Counted from the first letter of the stretch, positions 6,524 to 13,553 are shown. The stretch: 25,441 nucleotides of DNA from Peptacetobacter sp900539645 (GCF_047807365.1 NZ_JBLOUI010000036.1:1-25441); one strand, 5' to 3'. Notes: generated from the sequence alone by a model not told the origin. Numbers and translations are program-made.

Positions 6524-8455
6524 ATGTTTAATAACTTATTTAATTCTATAGATTTAAAAGGTTTACACCTTAAAAACCGTATAATTTTCCCAGCAATGGG
6601 GACTAAAATGGCTGAGGAGAACGGAAATGTATCTCAGCAGATGATAGATTACCAAGTTGCCAGAGTGAAAGGTGGATGTGGACTTAATATGAGTGAGGTC
6701 TGTTCTGTCCACAAAGCTAGTGCACCAAAGGGATTTTTGGCAATTCACAGCGATTCTTTAATAGAATCACATAAAAGATTTACTGAAGCTATCCACAATG
6801 CAGGTGGAAAATGTGGAATACAGCTTTGGCAAGGAAGTTTAGCATCTTCACTAGATCCAAATGCAGAGATTTTAGTTGCAGATGACTTTAAATATGGTAA
6901 ATACACTATCCCTAAAATAAGTGTAGAAAAAATTAAAGAGGTTGTAGATAGCTTTGGAGAAGCTGCTAGAAGAAGTGTTGAAGCTGGATACGATTGTATA
7001 GGATTCCACTGCGGACATAATTACCTACCACACTCATTCCTAACTGCAGGTATGAATAATAGAGATGATGAATATGGTGGTAGCCTTGAAAATAGAGCAA
7101 AATTCCCTCTTGAATGTATAAGAGCAATAAGAAAAAATATACCAGATGACATGCCTTTAATAATGAGAGTTGATGCTCATGACGATTACTTCAAAAACGG
7201 GCTTACTATAGACGATATTATAAAATTCTGTTTAATGGCTAAAGAAGCTGGTGTCGATGCACTAGATATTTCTAGAGGAAATATGATTACACCTGGTTTA
7301 AAATATGAAGTTCCACCTATTGATATTCCAAATGGATTCAATGTTGAAAATGCAGCTAGAATAAAAGAAGAAACTGGTATGATTACAATAGCTGTTGGAA
7401 GAATTAACACTCCAAAATTAGCAGATGAGATAATTGCAGATGGAAAAGCAGATATGGTTGTCGTTGGTAGAGGACAGCTTGCCGATCCTGAGTTTTGCAA
7501 TAAAGCAAAAGACGGAAAACTTGATGAAATAGTGTACTGTGTTGGATGTAATCAGGGTTGTTACGATGGATTTACAGATCCTAATGTTCCATTTATAACT
7601 TGCTTGAGAAACCCACTTCTTGGACATGAGTCTGATGATTTTATATCTAAACCAACTGAAAAGAAAAAGGTACTTGTTGCAGGTGCTGGTGTAGGTGGAC
7701 TTGAAGTAGCTTGCCTTTTAAAAGAAAAAGGACATGATGTAGTGGTATATGAATCTTCTGACCATACTGGAGGTCAGTTCTTAACCGCTGGAAAAGCACC
7801 TAGAAAGAATGAAATGCTACTTGCTGCACAGTCTTATGAGAAAAAAGCTGAAAGATTAAATATAGAAATTCACCTAAATACTCCAGTAAATGCAGAACTT
7901 ATCAGAAAAAAAATGCCTGATGAAGTGGTTGTTGCTATAGGTGCAGTACCTATAAAAATACCCGTAGACGGATATGATAGTGATAATGTATTCTCTTCTC
8001 ATGATGTATTAAATGGCAAATCTATTCCATTTGGAAAATGTGTTGTAATCGGTGGTGGACTTGTTGGTGTTGAAACCGCTGAATTTATTAAAGAAAATCT
8101 TGAATTAGATGTTACTATTGTAGAAATGAATGATGAAGTTGCTAAAGATTTAGGAGCTATTAGAAAAATCTGTGTCATGGAATCTTTAAGTAAAAGCAAT
8201 ATAAAAATAGAAACTTCTGCAAGACTTACTCGAATAGGAGATGGATTCGTAGCTGTTGATAGAGATGGCGAAGAGGAATATATTCTTGCCGACAGCGTCG
8301 TTATGGCTATCGGTGCTAAAGCCAAAGCTCACGACGAAATTAAAAATGAATGTGAAAAACTATCTATCCCTTGTCACGTTATAGGCGATACTAAAAGAGC
8401 TAGACGTGCTATAAACTCTATAAGAGAAGCTTACGAGGTAGCTGGAGAAATATAG
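6524..8455 (+). CDS. Old-Yellow-Enzyme / 2,4-dienoyl-CoA reductase-type FMN, FAD, 4Fe-4S oxidoreductase
   Basis: The protein has 643 residues from ATG 6524, chosen for the ribosome site 6 bases upstream. Residues 1-330 form the FMN-binding barrel (GLHLKNRIIFPAMGT, HCGHNYLPHSFL, NNRDDEYGGSLENR, VVVGRGQLADPEF). Cysteines at about 339, 342, 346 and 360 (CVGCNQGC then TCLRNP) match the 4Fe-4S site of this family. A FAD site VLVAGAGVGGLE (~382-393) and a NAD(P) site VVIGGGLVGVETAE (~507-522) follow. Relatives include 2-enoate reductases, dienoyl-CoA reductase, bile-acid BaiCD/BaiH and trimethylamine dehydrogenase. They pass electrons from NAD(P)H through FAD and Fe-S to FMN to reduce an activated C=C bond. 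The substrate is not readable from sequence; the anaerobic setting makes an enoate acceptor reasonable. It appears to be transcribed alone, since a terminator follows. Confidence 0.9.
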   Translation: MFNNLFNSIDLKGLHLKNRIIFPAMGTKMAEENGNVSQQMIDYQVARVKGGCGLNMSEVCSVHKASAPKGFLAIHSDSLIESHKRFTEAIHNAGGKCGIQLWQGSLASSLDPNAEILVADDFKYGKYTIPKISVEKIKEVVDSFGEAARRSVEAGYDCIGFHCGHNYLPHSFLTAGMNNRDDEYGGSLENRAKFPLECIRAIRKNIPDDMPLIMRVDAHDDYFKNGLTIDDIIKFCLMAKEAGVDALDISRGNMITPGLKYEVPPIDIPNGFNVENAARIKEETGMITIAVGRINTPKLADEIIADGKADMVVVGRGQLADPEFCNKAKDGKLDEIVYCVGCNQGCYDGFTDPNVPFITCLRNPLLGHESDDFISKPTEKKKVLVAGAGVGGLEVACLLKEKGHDVVVYESSDHTGGQFLTAGKAPRKNEMLLAAQSYEKKAERLNIEIHLNTPVNAELIRKKMPDEVVVAIGAVPIKIPVDGYDSDNVFSSHDVLNGKSIPFGKCVVIGGGLVGVETAEFIKENLELDVTIVEMNDEVAKDLGAIRKICVMESLSKSNIKIETSARLTRIGDGFVAVDRDGEEEYILADSVVMAIGAKAKAHDEIKNECEKLSIPCHVIGDTKRARRAINSIREAYEVAGEI

Positions 8456-8534
8456 ATTTAAAGTATAAAATTATAAATTTTAACTAGATAAATATTGATT
8501 AAAAAGTTACTAATCACCATTAAATATATATTAT

Positions 8535-8590
8535 AAAAAGCTGTTGAAGTTTTACTTTTATTTAATTAAAGTTTCTTCAGCAGCTTTTTT
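8535..8590. terminator. Bidirectional-looking terminator after the enoate-reductase-like gene
   Basis: AAAAGCTGTTGAAG pairs with CTTCAGCAGCTTTT with one G-T-type mismatch. The loop is AT-rich and itself partly paired, and TTTTTT follows on the plus strand. It lies about 80 bases past the stop codon. The remainder of 8456-8790 holds no gene apart from the feo promoter and Fur-like sites. Confidence 0.8.
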
Positions 8591-8711
8591 ATATCCCTAA
8601 TTTTGAGTAAATATCACTGTATTTCCTTAATTTTTCTGATAAATTTTATCATCTTTTTTTATTTATTAACTTCTTTTAAAATTTTAATATCCCTTCAAGT
8701 ATTGATTTTAA

Positions 8712-8740
8712 TTGACATCTATAAGTTTTTGAGATATAAT
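8712..8740 (+). promoter_or_regulatory. Consensus sigma-70 promoter of feoAB
   Basis: TTGACA at 8712-8717 and TATAAT at 8735-8740 are both perfect hexamers with the ideal 17-base spacing. The predicted start of transcription falls in the first of the two palindromes that follow. A strong core promoter covered by a repressor site fits iron-repressed transcription. Confidence 0.85.
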
Positions 8741-8741
8741 A

Positions 8742-8771
8742 TCATTAAATTAATGATAATGAATTTCATTA
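8742..8771. promoter_or_regulatory. Two abutting Fur-like 7-1-7 palindromes before feoA
   Basis: TCATTAA-A-TTAATGA (8742-8756) and TAATGAA-T-TTCATTA (8757-8771) are each perfect 7-1-7 inverted repeats and touch end to end. Their sequence is close to the Fur box core (TGATAAT-N-ATTATCA style). They cover the predicted transcription start and leader, immediately before the ribosome site, where a bound repressor would block the promoter. Fur is the likely protein given that feoAB follows; another metal-responsive repressor of the same family cannot be excluded. Confidence 0.75.
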
Positions 8772-8790
8772 CTTTTAAGGAGGAATTAGA

Positions 8791-9012
8791 ATGAATACAG
8801 TTTTTGATTTAAAAGTTGGCGAAAAAGGCCGCATTCATAATATACATGGAAACGAAAAATTAGCTAAAAGACTTCTTGCTCTAGGTTGTATAAACAATAC
8901 TGAAATAGAAGTAAAAAAAGTCGCTCCATTTGGAGACCCAATACTTGTAAGATTTAGAGGACTTGATCTTGCTATCAGAAAATCTGACGCAAAGAACATA
9001 GTTCTTCAGTAA
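8791..9012 (+). CDS. feoA: Ferrous iron transport protein A (FeoA)
   Basis: The 73-residue SH3-like protein is typical of FeoA, with LKVGEKGRIHNI, RLLALGC and DPILVRFRGLDLAIRKSDA. FeoA is a small cytoplasmic partner needed for full activity of the FeoB transporter. The ATG at 8791 has AAGGAGG at 8777-8783. The stop codon overlaps the ribosome site of feoB, so the two are surely cotranscribed and probably translationally coupled. Confidence 0.93.
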   Translation: MNTVFDLKVGEKGRIHNIHGNEKLAKRLLALGCINNTEIEVKKVAPFGDPILVRFRGLDLAIRKSDAKNIVLQ

Positions 9013-9023
9013 GGAGGTAGAAT

Positions 9024-10997
9024 TTGTTAAATATAGCACTTTTAGGAAACCCAAACGTCGGTAAAACTACAGTATTCAACCTACTTACAGGCTCAAATCA
9101 GTACGTTGGTAACTGGCCAGGCGTTACAATAGAAAAAAAGGAAGGATTTCTTGAAGACGATATAAAAATTGTCGACCTTCCTGGAATCTATGCAATGGAT
9201 ACTTTTTCTAATGAAGAGAAAGTTTCTAAATCATTCCTTGAAAAAGAGGATGTCGATTTAATTTTAAACGTTGTCGACGCATCAAACTTAACTAGAAATC
9301 TTTACTTAACTACTCAGCTTATGCAGTTCAACAAGCCAATAGTTATACTTTTAAATATGCTTGATGTTGCAAAAGCTAAAGGAATGGAGATTGATACTCA
9401 TAAATTAGCTCGTGAATTTGGAGTGACTGTTATCCCAATAGTTGCAAAGAAAAAAGAAGGTGTAGATGACATAGCTTCTAAACTAAGAGAAGCTGCAAGA
9501 AAGCCGTTTATCTACTCTACTAATTGGGGAAATGAAGAGGAAACTTACAAAATAATAGAAGAAAAACTTGCTCTTTGTACAAACTTCCCAAAAGAAGATA
9601 AAAAGACTATAAGCGATAAGATAGACAGCATAGTACTTCATCCAATATTTGCTTATCCAATATTTATCGGACTTTTACTACTTCTTTTCAAATTTACATT
9701 TGATTGGGTAGGAGGCCCACTTCAGGAGGGATTTGCGGGACTTATTGAAAACTATATTGCAATTCCAGCAGATGCCGCACTTGCAAACTCTAGCCCTTGG
9801 TTTAGATCTTTAATAGTAGACGGTATAATTGGTGGACTTGGCGGTACACTTCCTTTCTTCCCATTAATATGTACTCTATTCTTTGGAATATCTCTGTTTG
9901 AAGACAGTGGATATATGTCTAGAACAGCATTTTTAATGGATAGAATAATGAAAAAAGTTGGACTTTCTGGTAAGGCATTTATACCTATGATAATGGGTAT
10001 GGGATGTTCTTCTCCAGCAATAATGGCTACAAGAACTCTTGAAAGCGAAAAAGATAGAAAAATAACTGCACTTATCGCACCTTTAATGACTTGTGGTGCT
10101 AAGTTACCAGTTTACGCATTATTTGTTGCAGTTTTCTTCCCTAAAAATCAGGCGCTTGTAACAGCATCTCTTTATTTAGTTGGAATCGTGGCTGCGATAA
10201 TAGTAGCTCTATTCTTCAATAGAACTACTTTCAAAAATGAGGTTGAGCCATTTATATTAGAGCTACCTGAGTACAAAATACCTACAATCAGCGCTCTACT
10301 AAAAAATACTTGGAATAAATCTAAAGGATTTTTAGTTAAAGTTGTTACTATAATGTTTGCAATGTCTGTTGTTATTTGGGCATTCTCATCATTCAACTTT
10401 AACGGATTCACAGAAAATATAAATGATTCTTTCCTAGCTTATATAGGAAAAGTTATAGCTCCTATATTTAGACCACTAGGATTTAGCGATTGGAGAACTT
10501 CAGTTGCCCTTCTTACTGGACTTGGAGCAAAAGAAGTTGTTGTAAATACACTTAGTATACTTTACGGTAACCTAAATGAAGTATTACCTACAGTATTTAC
10601 AGGTGTTACAGCTTATGCATTCCTTGTTTTCACAGCACTTTACACTCCTTGTATAGCTGCTCTAGCTACAATGAGAAAAGAATACGGAAATAAGATGATG
10701 TTAACTTCACTACTTTACCAGTTCGCACTTGCTTGGGTTGCTGGTGTAATAGTGAATATAGTTGGTAGTGCGTTTATGGCTGCAAAATCTCCAATAGAAA
10801 TTGCAATAACTGCTATTATCGTAGCTATCACTGCAGTGATACTAATTAGGATATTCACTAAACCAGGAAGCAGCTGCAGTAGTTGTAGTGGCGGTGGAGA
10901 AAATGGAGGCTGTGCTAACTGCTCAGCTTGCGGAAATTTAAAAGCTTGCTCAATGAAAAACGAGAACTTACTTGATGAAATGAATAAAAGGAAATAG
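9024..10997 (+). CDS. feoB: Ferrous iron transporter FeoB with a cysteine-rich C-terminal tail
   Basis: The protein has 657 residues from TTG 9024, with AAGGAGGT at 9011-9018. The N-terminal GTPase has G1 GNPNVGKT (8-15), the G3 site DLPGIY and the G4 site NMLD. Then come a helical regulatory region and the two membrane gate domains, each with the expected hydrophobic helices; GMGCSSPAIMATRTLE and TCGAKLPVYA carry the conserved cysteines thought to line the pore. It takes up Fe(II) across the cytoplasmic membrane. The last ~35 residues carry six cysteines in CxxC-like pairs (CSSC, CANCSAC) after the last helix, where other bacteria use a separate FeoC. A metal-sensing or Fe-S role for this tail is inference. 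Copy C of the palindromic element starts 4 bases after the stop. Confidence 0.96.
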   Translation: MLNIALLGNPNVGKTTVFNLLTGSNQYVGNWPGVTIEKKEGFLEDDIKIVDLPGIYAMDTFSNEEKVSKSFLEKEDVDLILNVVDASNLTRNLYLTTQLMQFNKPIVILLNMLDVAKAKGMEIDTHKLAREFGVTVIPIVAKKKEGVDDIASKLREAARKPFIYSTNWGNEEETYKIIEEKLALCTNFPKEDKKTISDKIDSIVLHPIFAYPIFIGLLLLLFKFTFDWVGGPLQEGFAGLIENYIAIPADAALANSSPWFRSLIVDGIIGGLGGTLPFFPLICTLFFGISLFEDSGYMSRTAFLMDRIMKKVGLSGKAFIPMIMGMGCSSPAIMATRTLESEKDRKITALIAPLMTCGAKLPVYALFVAVFFPKNQALVTASLYLVGIVAAIIVALFFNRTTFKNEVEPFILELPEYKIPTISALLKNTWNKSKGFLVKVVTIMFAMSVVIWAFSSFNFNGFTENINDSFLAYIGKVIAPIFRPLGFSDWRTSVALLTGLGAKEVVVNTLSILYGNLNEVLPTVFTGVTAYAFLVFTALYTPCIAALATMRKEYGNKMMLTSLLYQFALAWVAGVIVNIVGSAFMAAKSPIEIAITAIIVAITAVILIRIFTKPGSSCSSCSGGGENGGCANCSACGNLKACSMKNENLLDEMNKRK

Positions 10998-11001
10998 ATA
11001 G

Positions 11002-11128
11002 AACGAAAAAGATAGGTCTAACAACCGCTCCAGGCTTCGACGACTCACTACAGTTTTTGTAACACATTTAAAAGTAGTGAGTCGTCTGTAGATTGTCACT
11101 GGATTGTTTAGACCTATCTTTTTTCGTT
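11002..11128 (-). repeat. Structured palindromic element, copy C
   Basis: Outer arms (AACGAAAAAGATAGGTCTAA on the left, its near-exact complement on the right) pair over about 25 bases with single-base bulges. On the minus strand the core reads GACAATCTACAG (11097-11086) and GAAGCCTGGAG (11038-11028). The inner stem of about 13 bp, GACGACTCACTAC with its complement, is perfect. The loop carries AAATGTGTTACA as in copy B. Core orientation is opposite to feoB, whose stop lies 4 bases before the arm. TTTTTT near the far end of the arm in the feoB direction would suit termination. Confidence 0.8.
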
Positions 11129-11296
11129 AAGCTAGTTTCCTAGTTATTCGTTTGTAAAAAGTCGTTATTTGTTTATATGTTATTCATTTATATAAAGTAG
11201 GTTCTCGTTTTTTCATCTGTTTTAAGTTTTTTAATTTCTATCTACTGATTTTTCTATATAATAATTGTTGTAAATAAAATTCATGTAATTATTTCT
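11129..11296. other. AT-rich spacer without recognisable gene
   Basis: Together with copy C and the remnant at 11297-11509 this makes up the 541-base space between feoB and the next gene. I see no convincing ribosome site, terminator or open frame in these bases on either strand. Confidence 0.5.
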
Positions 11297-11509
11297 CTAT
11301 AATGTATGCGTTTGACCTTCTACTGAAAATACAGACATATCCATATGCATTATAGGAAATAGAAATAATTCTATATCCAAATCAGAGTCAAATTTTTCTA
11401 TTCTATATATCTATATATAGGTTTACTAGTATCTTTATTCACCTATTACCTCACCGTCTTTATAAATTTCATAGTCTAATTTCAAGACAAAAGATTTAAT
11501 TGTATTCAC
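11297..11509 (-). pseudogene. Possible remnant of a small gene downstream of the unknown membrane protein
   Basis: On the minus strand one frame starting at GTG 11509 encodes MNTIKSFVLKLDYEIYKDGEVIGE, then meets several stop codons. The same frame later encodes IEKFDSDLDIELFLF and continues to a TAG at 11297-11299. The acidic and hydrophobic alternation looks protein-like on both sides of the stops. A GAGGAG ribosome-site-like run lies at 11525-11530, between this frame and the stop of the preceding gene, as in an operon. It could equally be a short intact gene of 24 codons followed by chance. Low confidence. Confidence 0.25.
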
Positions 11510-11538
11510 AATATAAATATAATCTATCTCCTCTCAGA

Positions 11539-11979
11539 TTATTTTGAATGAAATATATTGGTAATTGTCGCATATCTAGTAAATGGAAGATACTCTACCT
11601 TTATCTCGTCACCTATTTTGCATCCTTTTGTATTTCCAACTCTATAATAACCACCGTCTTCAAGATTTATTGATGTTCCTGATTTTTTAGTTACAACACT
11701 ACAAACTTTCTTATAATTTTCTCTCAAAACATATGGTAAATCTAAACAAGAAGGCAATGTTCCAAACATAAAGAAAACTATACACAATATCAGAAAAAAT
11801 CTTTTCGATAATAAATTTAACCTTTCTTCATGCTTCTTAGCCCATTTTTGTTGTCTTAGATAAAAAAACTCCCGTTTTGCTATTTTTATCTTAGAAAAGG
11901 CAAGAATTGCACAAACTACAGCACTAAAACTCATAATAATAAAATATATCCAATATAAAGAAAGTCTATCCACACTCAT
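11539..11979 (-). CDS. Unknown small membrane protein
   Basis: I do not recognise this 146-residue protein. Two hydrophobic segments, about residues 9-29 and 61-80, flank a basic loop (KIKIAKREFFYLRQQKWAKKHEERL). The C-terminal ~60 residues (CSVVTKKSGTSINLEDGGYYRVGNTKGCKIGDEIKVEYLP) read as a small beta-rich domain with two cysteines; the GDEIKVEYLPFTRYA ending resembles OB-like folds seen in some membrane-anchored proteins. With two membrane segments the two ends are expected on the same side. The start ATG 11979 is preceded by a weak AGGAG about 5 bases upstream. A possible decayed gene lies on each side. Confidence 0.55.
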   Translation of the reverse strand: MSVDRLSLYWIYFIIMSFSAVVCAILAFSKIKIAKREFFYLRQQKWAKKHEERLNLLSKRFFLILCIVFFMFGTLPSCLDLPYVLRENYKKVCSVVTKKSGTSINLEDGGYYRVGNTKGCKIGDEIKVEYLPFTRYATITNIFHSK

Positions 11980-12026
11980 AATACTCTCCTAAATTTTTAG
12001 TATTTTTGTTAATATATTATAAATAA

Positions 12027-12184
12027 TTAAATTATATCATATCTTGCTATTCCTCTCCATCTATCCAGATAACTAACTTCTCCAACCTTTTCAGTTTCTA
12101 CCCATCTAAAGTATTAAGCAAATAATTATAATTGAAAATCATATCCTGCCAGCAGTTTTCTGCGAGCAATCTTTTTATTCTCAT
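12027..12184 (-). pseudogene. Possible frameshifted gene remnant
   Basis: From ATG 12184 one minus-strand frame encodes MRIKRLLAENCWQDM followed by IFNYNYLLNTLDG and a TAG at 12098-12100. Overlapping it, a second frame reads RWVETEKVGEVSYLDRW then RGIARYDII and ends at TAA 12027-12029. Both halves look coding, and a single frameshift would join them into a protein of about 50 residues. No ribosome site is obvious, because the ATG sits at the edge of element copy D. I cannot assign a family. It may be a decayed gene truncated by, or adjacent to, the element. Confidence 0.3.
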
Positions 12185-12185
12185 A

Positions 12186-12445
12186 ATAGGTTTATTTCTC
12201 AGCTAGTGAACTTTTATAATTTGAATAGATTTTTCTAGCAAAATCCTATCTTTTGGCTTGGAAGGATTGCACCTTGCAAACTCGACAATCTGCAGAACTT
12301 TGCAACATTTTGAAAGCTTCGCTTGAAAAGGCAAAGTTCGAAACCTGGAGAGAAGCTGGTGCATTCTGACAAGCTAAAAAAAAAGATTTGATTTGCAGAA
12401 AAATCTATCAAATCATAAAAGGAATCTAGCTAGAAATAAACCTAC
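12186..12445 (+). repeat. Structured palindromic element, copy D (longest)
   Basis: Outer arms of about 95-100 bases each pair imperfectly with small bulges. Matching blocks include TAGGTTTATTTCT, AGCTAG, CTTTTAT, ATAGATTTTTCT, AGCTTG and TGCACC. The core is GACAATCTGCAG (12284-12295) and GAAACCTGGAG (12340-12350), closed outside by CTC/GAG. The inner stem GAACTTTGC/GCAAAGTTC is perfect, with a loop that can fold further. As RNA this would be an almost continuous 100-bp duplex. It lies just beyond the proC terminator, with core orientation opposite to proC. With the proC terminator and the remnant above it fills most of the 524-base space 11980-12503. Confidence 0.8.
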
Positions 12446-12455
12446 TTCTTTGCAT

Positions 12456-12484
12456 AAAAAAAGATGCCGCTGAAACTGCGGCAC
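12456..12484 (-). terminator. proC terminator
   Basis: On the minus strand GTGCCGC pairs with GCGGCAT around a 7-base loop, followed by CTTTTTTT. It begins 20 bases past the proC stop. A textbook rho-independent terminator. Confidence 0.92.
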
Positions 12485-12503
12485 CCATATATTTCAATTA
12501 TAA

Positions 12504-13307
12504 TTATTTACTTAATTCTTTAGATTTTTCTGTGCATTCATGTATAGCATTTATCACAGCTGATCTGAATCCTAAGTCTTCAAGAACTTTAACAGCTTCT
12601 ATAGTTGTTCCAGCTGGAGAACAAACCATGTCTTTTAATTCACCTGGATGTTTTCCAGTTTCAAGAACCATTTTAGCTGATCCTAAAACTGTCTGAGCAG
12701 CGAATTTGTAAGCCTGAGGTCTTGGCATTCCTTCAAGAACTGCAGCATCTGCCATAGCTTCTATGAATAAGAATACGTAAGCTGGTCCAGAACCACTTAC
12801 ACCAGTAACAGCGTCTATTAATTTTTCAGTAACTATTTCAGCTTCACCAAATGATTCGAATATAGTCTTAACTTCTTCTAATTCTTCTTTAGTAACGTTT
12901 TTGTTTGCACATATACCAGCCATACCTTCTGATACTAAAGCTGGAGTATTAGGCATTATTCTTATAACTTTTTTGTCAGCTCCTACTATAGCTTCTAACT
13001 GAGCTATCTGTTTTCCAGCAGCTATAGACATAACTAACTGATCTTCTCTTACTAATTCAGCAAGTGGAGATAGTGCTAATTCAACAACATTTGGTTTTAG
13101 AGCTATTATAAAAGCGTCACAGTTTTTAACAACTTCTGCTGAGTCAGTTGTTACATTTACACCTAGTTCTGCTTTTACTCTATCAAGAGATGGCTGATAA
13201 AGGTCTGCAACAGTTATATTTTCTGGTTTAACAAGACCAGCTTTAACTATTCCACCTAACATAGCACTTCCCATATTTCCTGCACCAATTAATCCTAATG
13301 TTTTCAT
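12504..13307 (-). CDS. proC: Pyrroline-5-carboxylate reductase (ProC)
   Basis: The 267-residue protein starts with the NAD(P)-binding GLIGAGNMGSAMLGG loop (about 5-19), then ALKPNVV, RIMPNTPALVSEGM and the C-terminal catalytic segment VSGSGPAYVFLFIEAMADAA, all standard for ProC. It reduces 1-pyrroline-5-carboxylate to L-proline with NAD(P)H in the cytoplasm. It follows hypD on the same strand, and P5C is the product of the dehydratase, so here it very likely completes reductive conversion of hydroxyproline to proline for later Stickland use. It has its own promoter and a terminator lies between it and hypD, so expression may be partly independent. The ATG 13307 has AAGGAGAG 9 bases upstream. 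Confidence 0.96.
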   Translation of the reverse strand: MKTLGLIGAGNMGSAMLGGIVKAGLVKPENITVADLYQPSLDRVKAELGVNVTTDSAEVVKNCDAFIIALKPNVVELALSPLAELVREDQLVMSIAAGKQIAQLEAIVGADKKVIRIMPNTPALVSEGMAGICANKNVTKEELEEVKTIFESFGEAEIVTEKLIDAVTGVSGSGPAYVFLFIEAMADAAVLEGMPRPQAYKFAAQTVLGSAKMVLETGKHPGELKDMVCSPAGTTIEAVKVLEDLGFRSAVINAIHECTEKSKELSK

Positions 13308-13404
13308 ATCAAAAACTCTCCTTATTGTATAATTTAAAAAATAAAATTTAAAAATATAAACTTTTTACTTACAGTTTATGTTTCAATTGTCATCTACATA
13401 TATT

Positions 13405-13434
13405 ATTATAGCCAACTATATAATATTTATCCAA
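13405..13434 (-). promoter_or_regulatory. Putative proC promoter
   Basis: On the minus strand TTGGAT (13434-13429) and TATAAT (13410-13405) are 18 bases apart. This places transcription start about 90 bases upstream of the proC ATG. The upstream hypD terminator makes a separate promoter here sensible. Confidence 0.5.
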
Positions 13435-13528
13435 TGCATCTTTGTTATCGTTTTCTAACTTTTTATATCTTTTTTATATCATAATCGAAATTTAATAAAT
13501 TTTTTCAATATATTAAAAAATATAATAA

Positions 13529-13553
13529 CAGGGGATAGAAATCCTATCCCCTG
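13529..13553 (-). terminator. hypD terminator
   Basis: CAGGGGATAG pairs perfectly with CTATCCCCTG across a 5-base loop, 23 bases past the hypD stop. On the minus strand it is followed by TTATTATATTTTTT. It separates hypD from proC, so any cotranscription depends on read-through. Confidence 0.88.

Noticed and set aside
8603..8794. 63-codon frame before feoA
   Set aside because: It runs across the feo promoter and Fur-like sites and is almost all Ile, Leu and Phe with no ribosome site; treated as non-coding.
231..12445. The palindromic elements as CRISPR repeats, attC sites, tRNAs or group II intron pieces
   Set aside because: Copies are kilobases apart with no regular spacers. The ends lack the RYYYAAC/GTTRRRY boxes of attC sites, no cloverleaf forms, and no intron domain V or reverse transcriptase is present.
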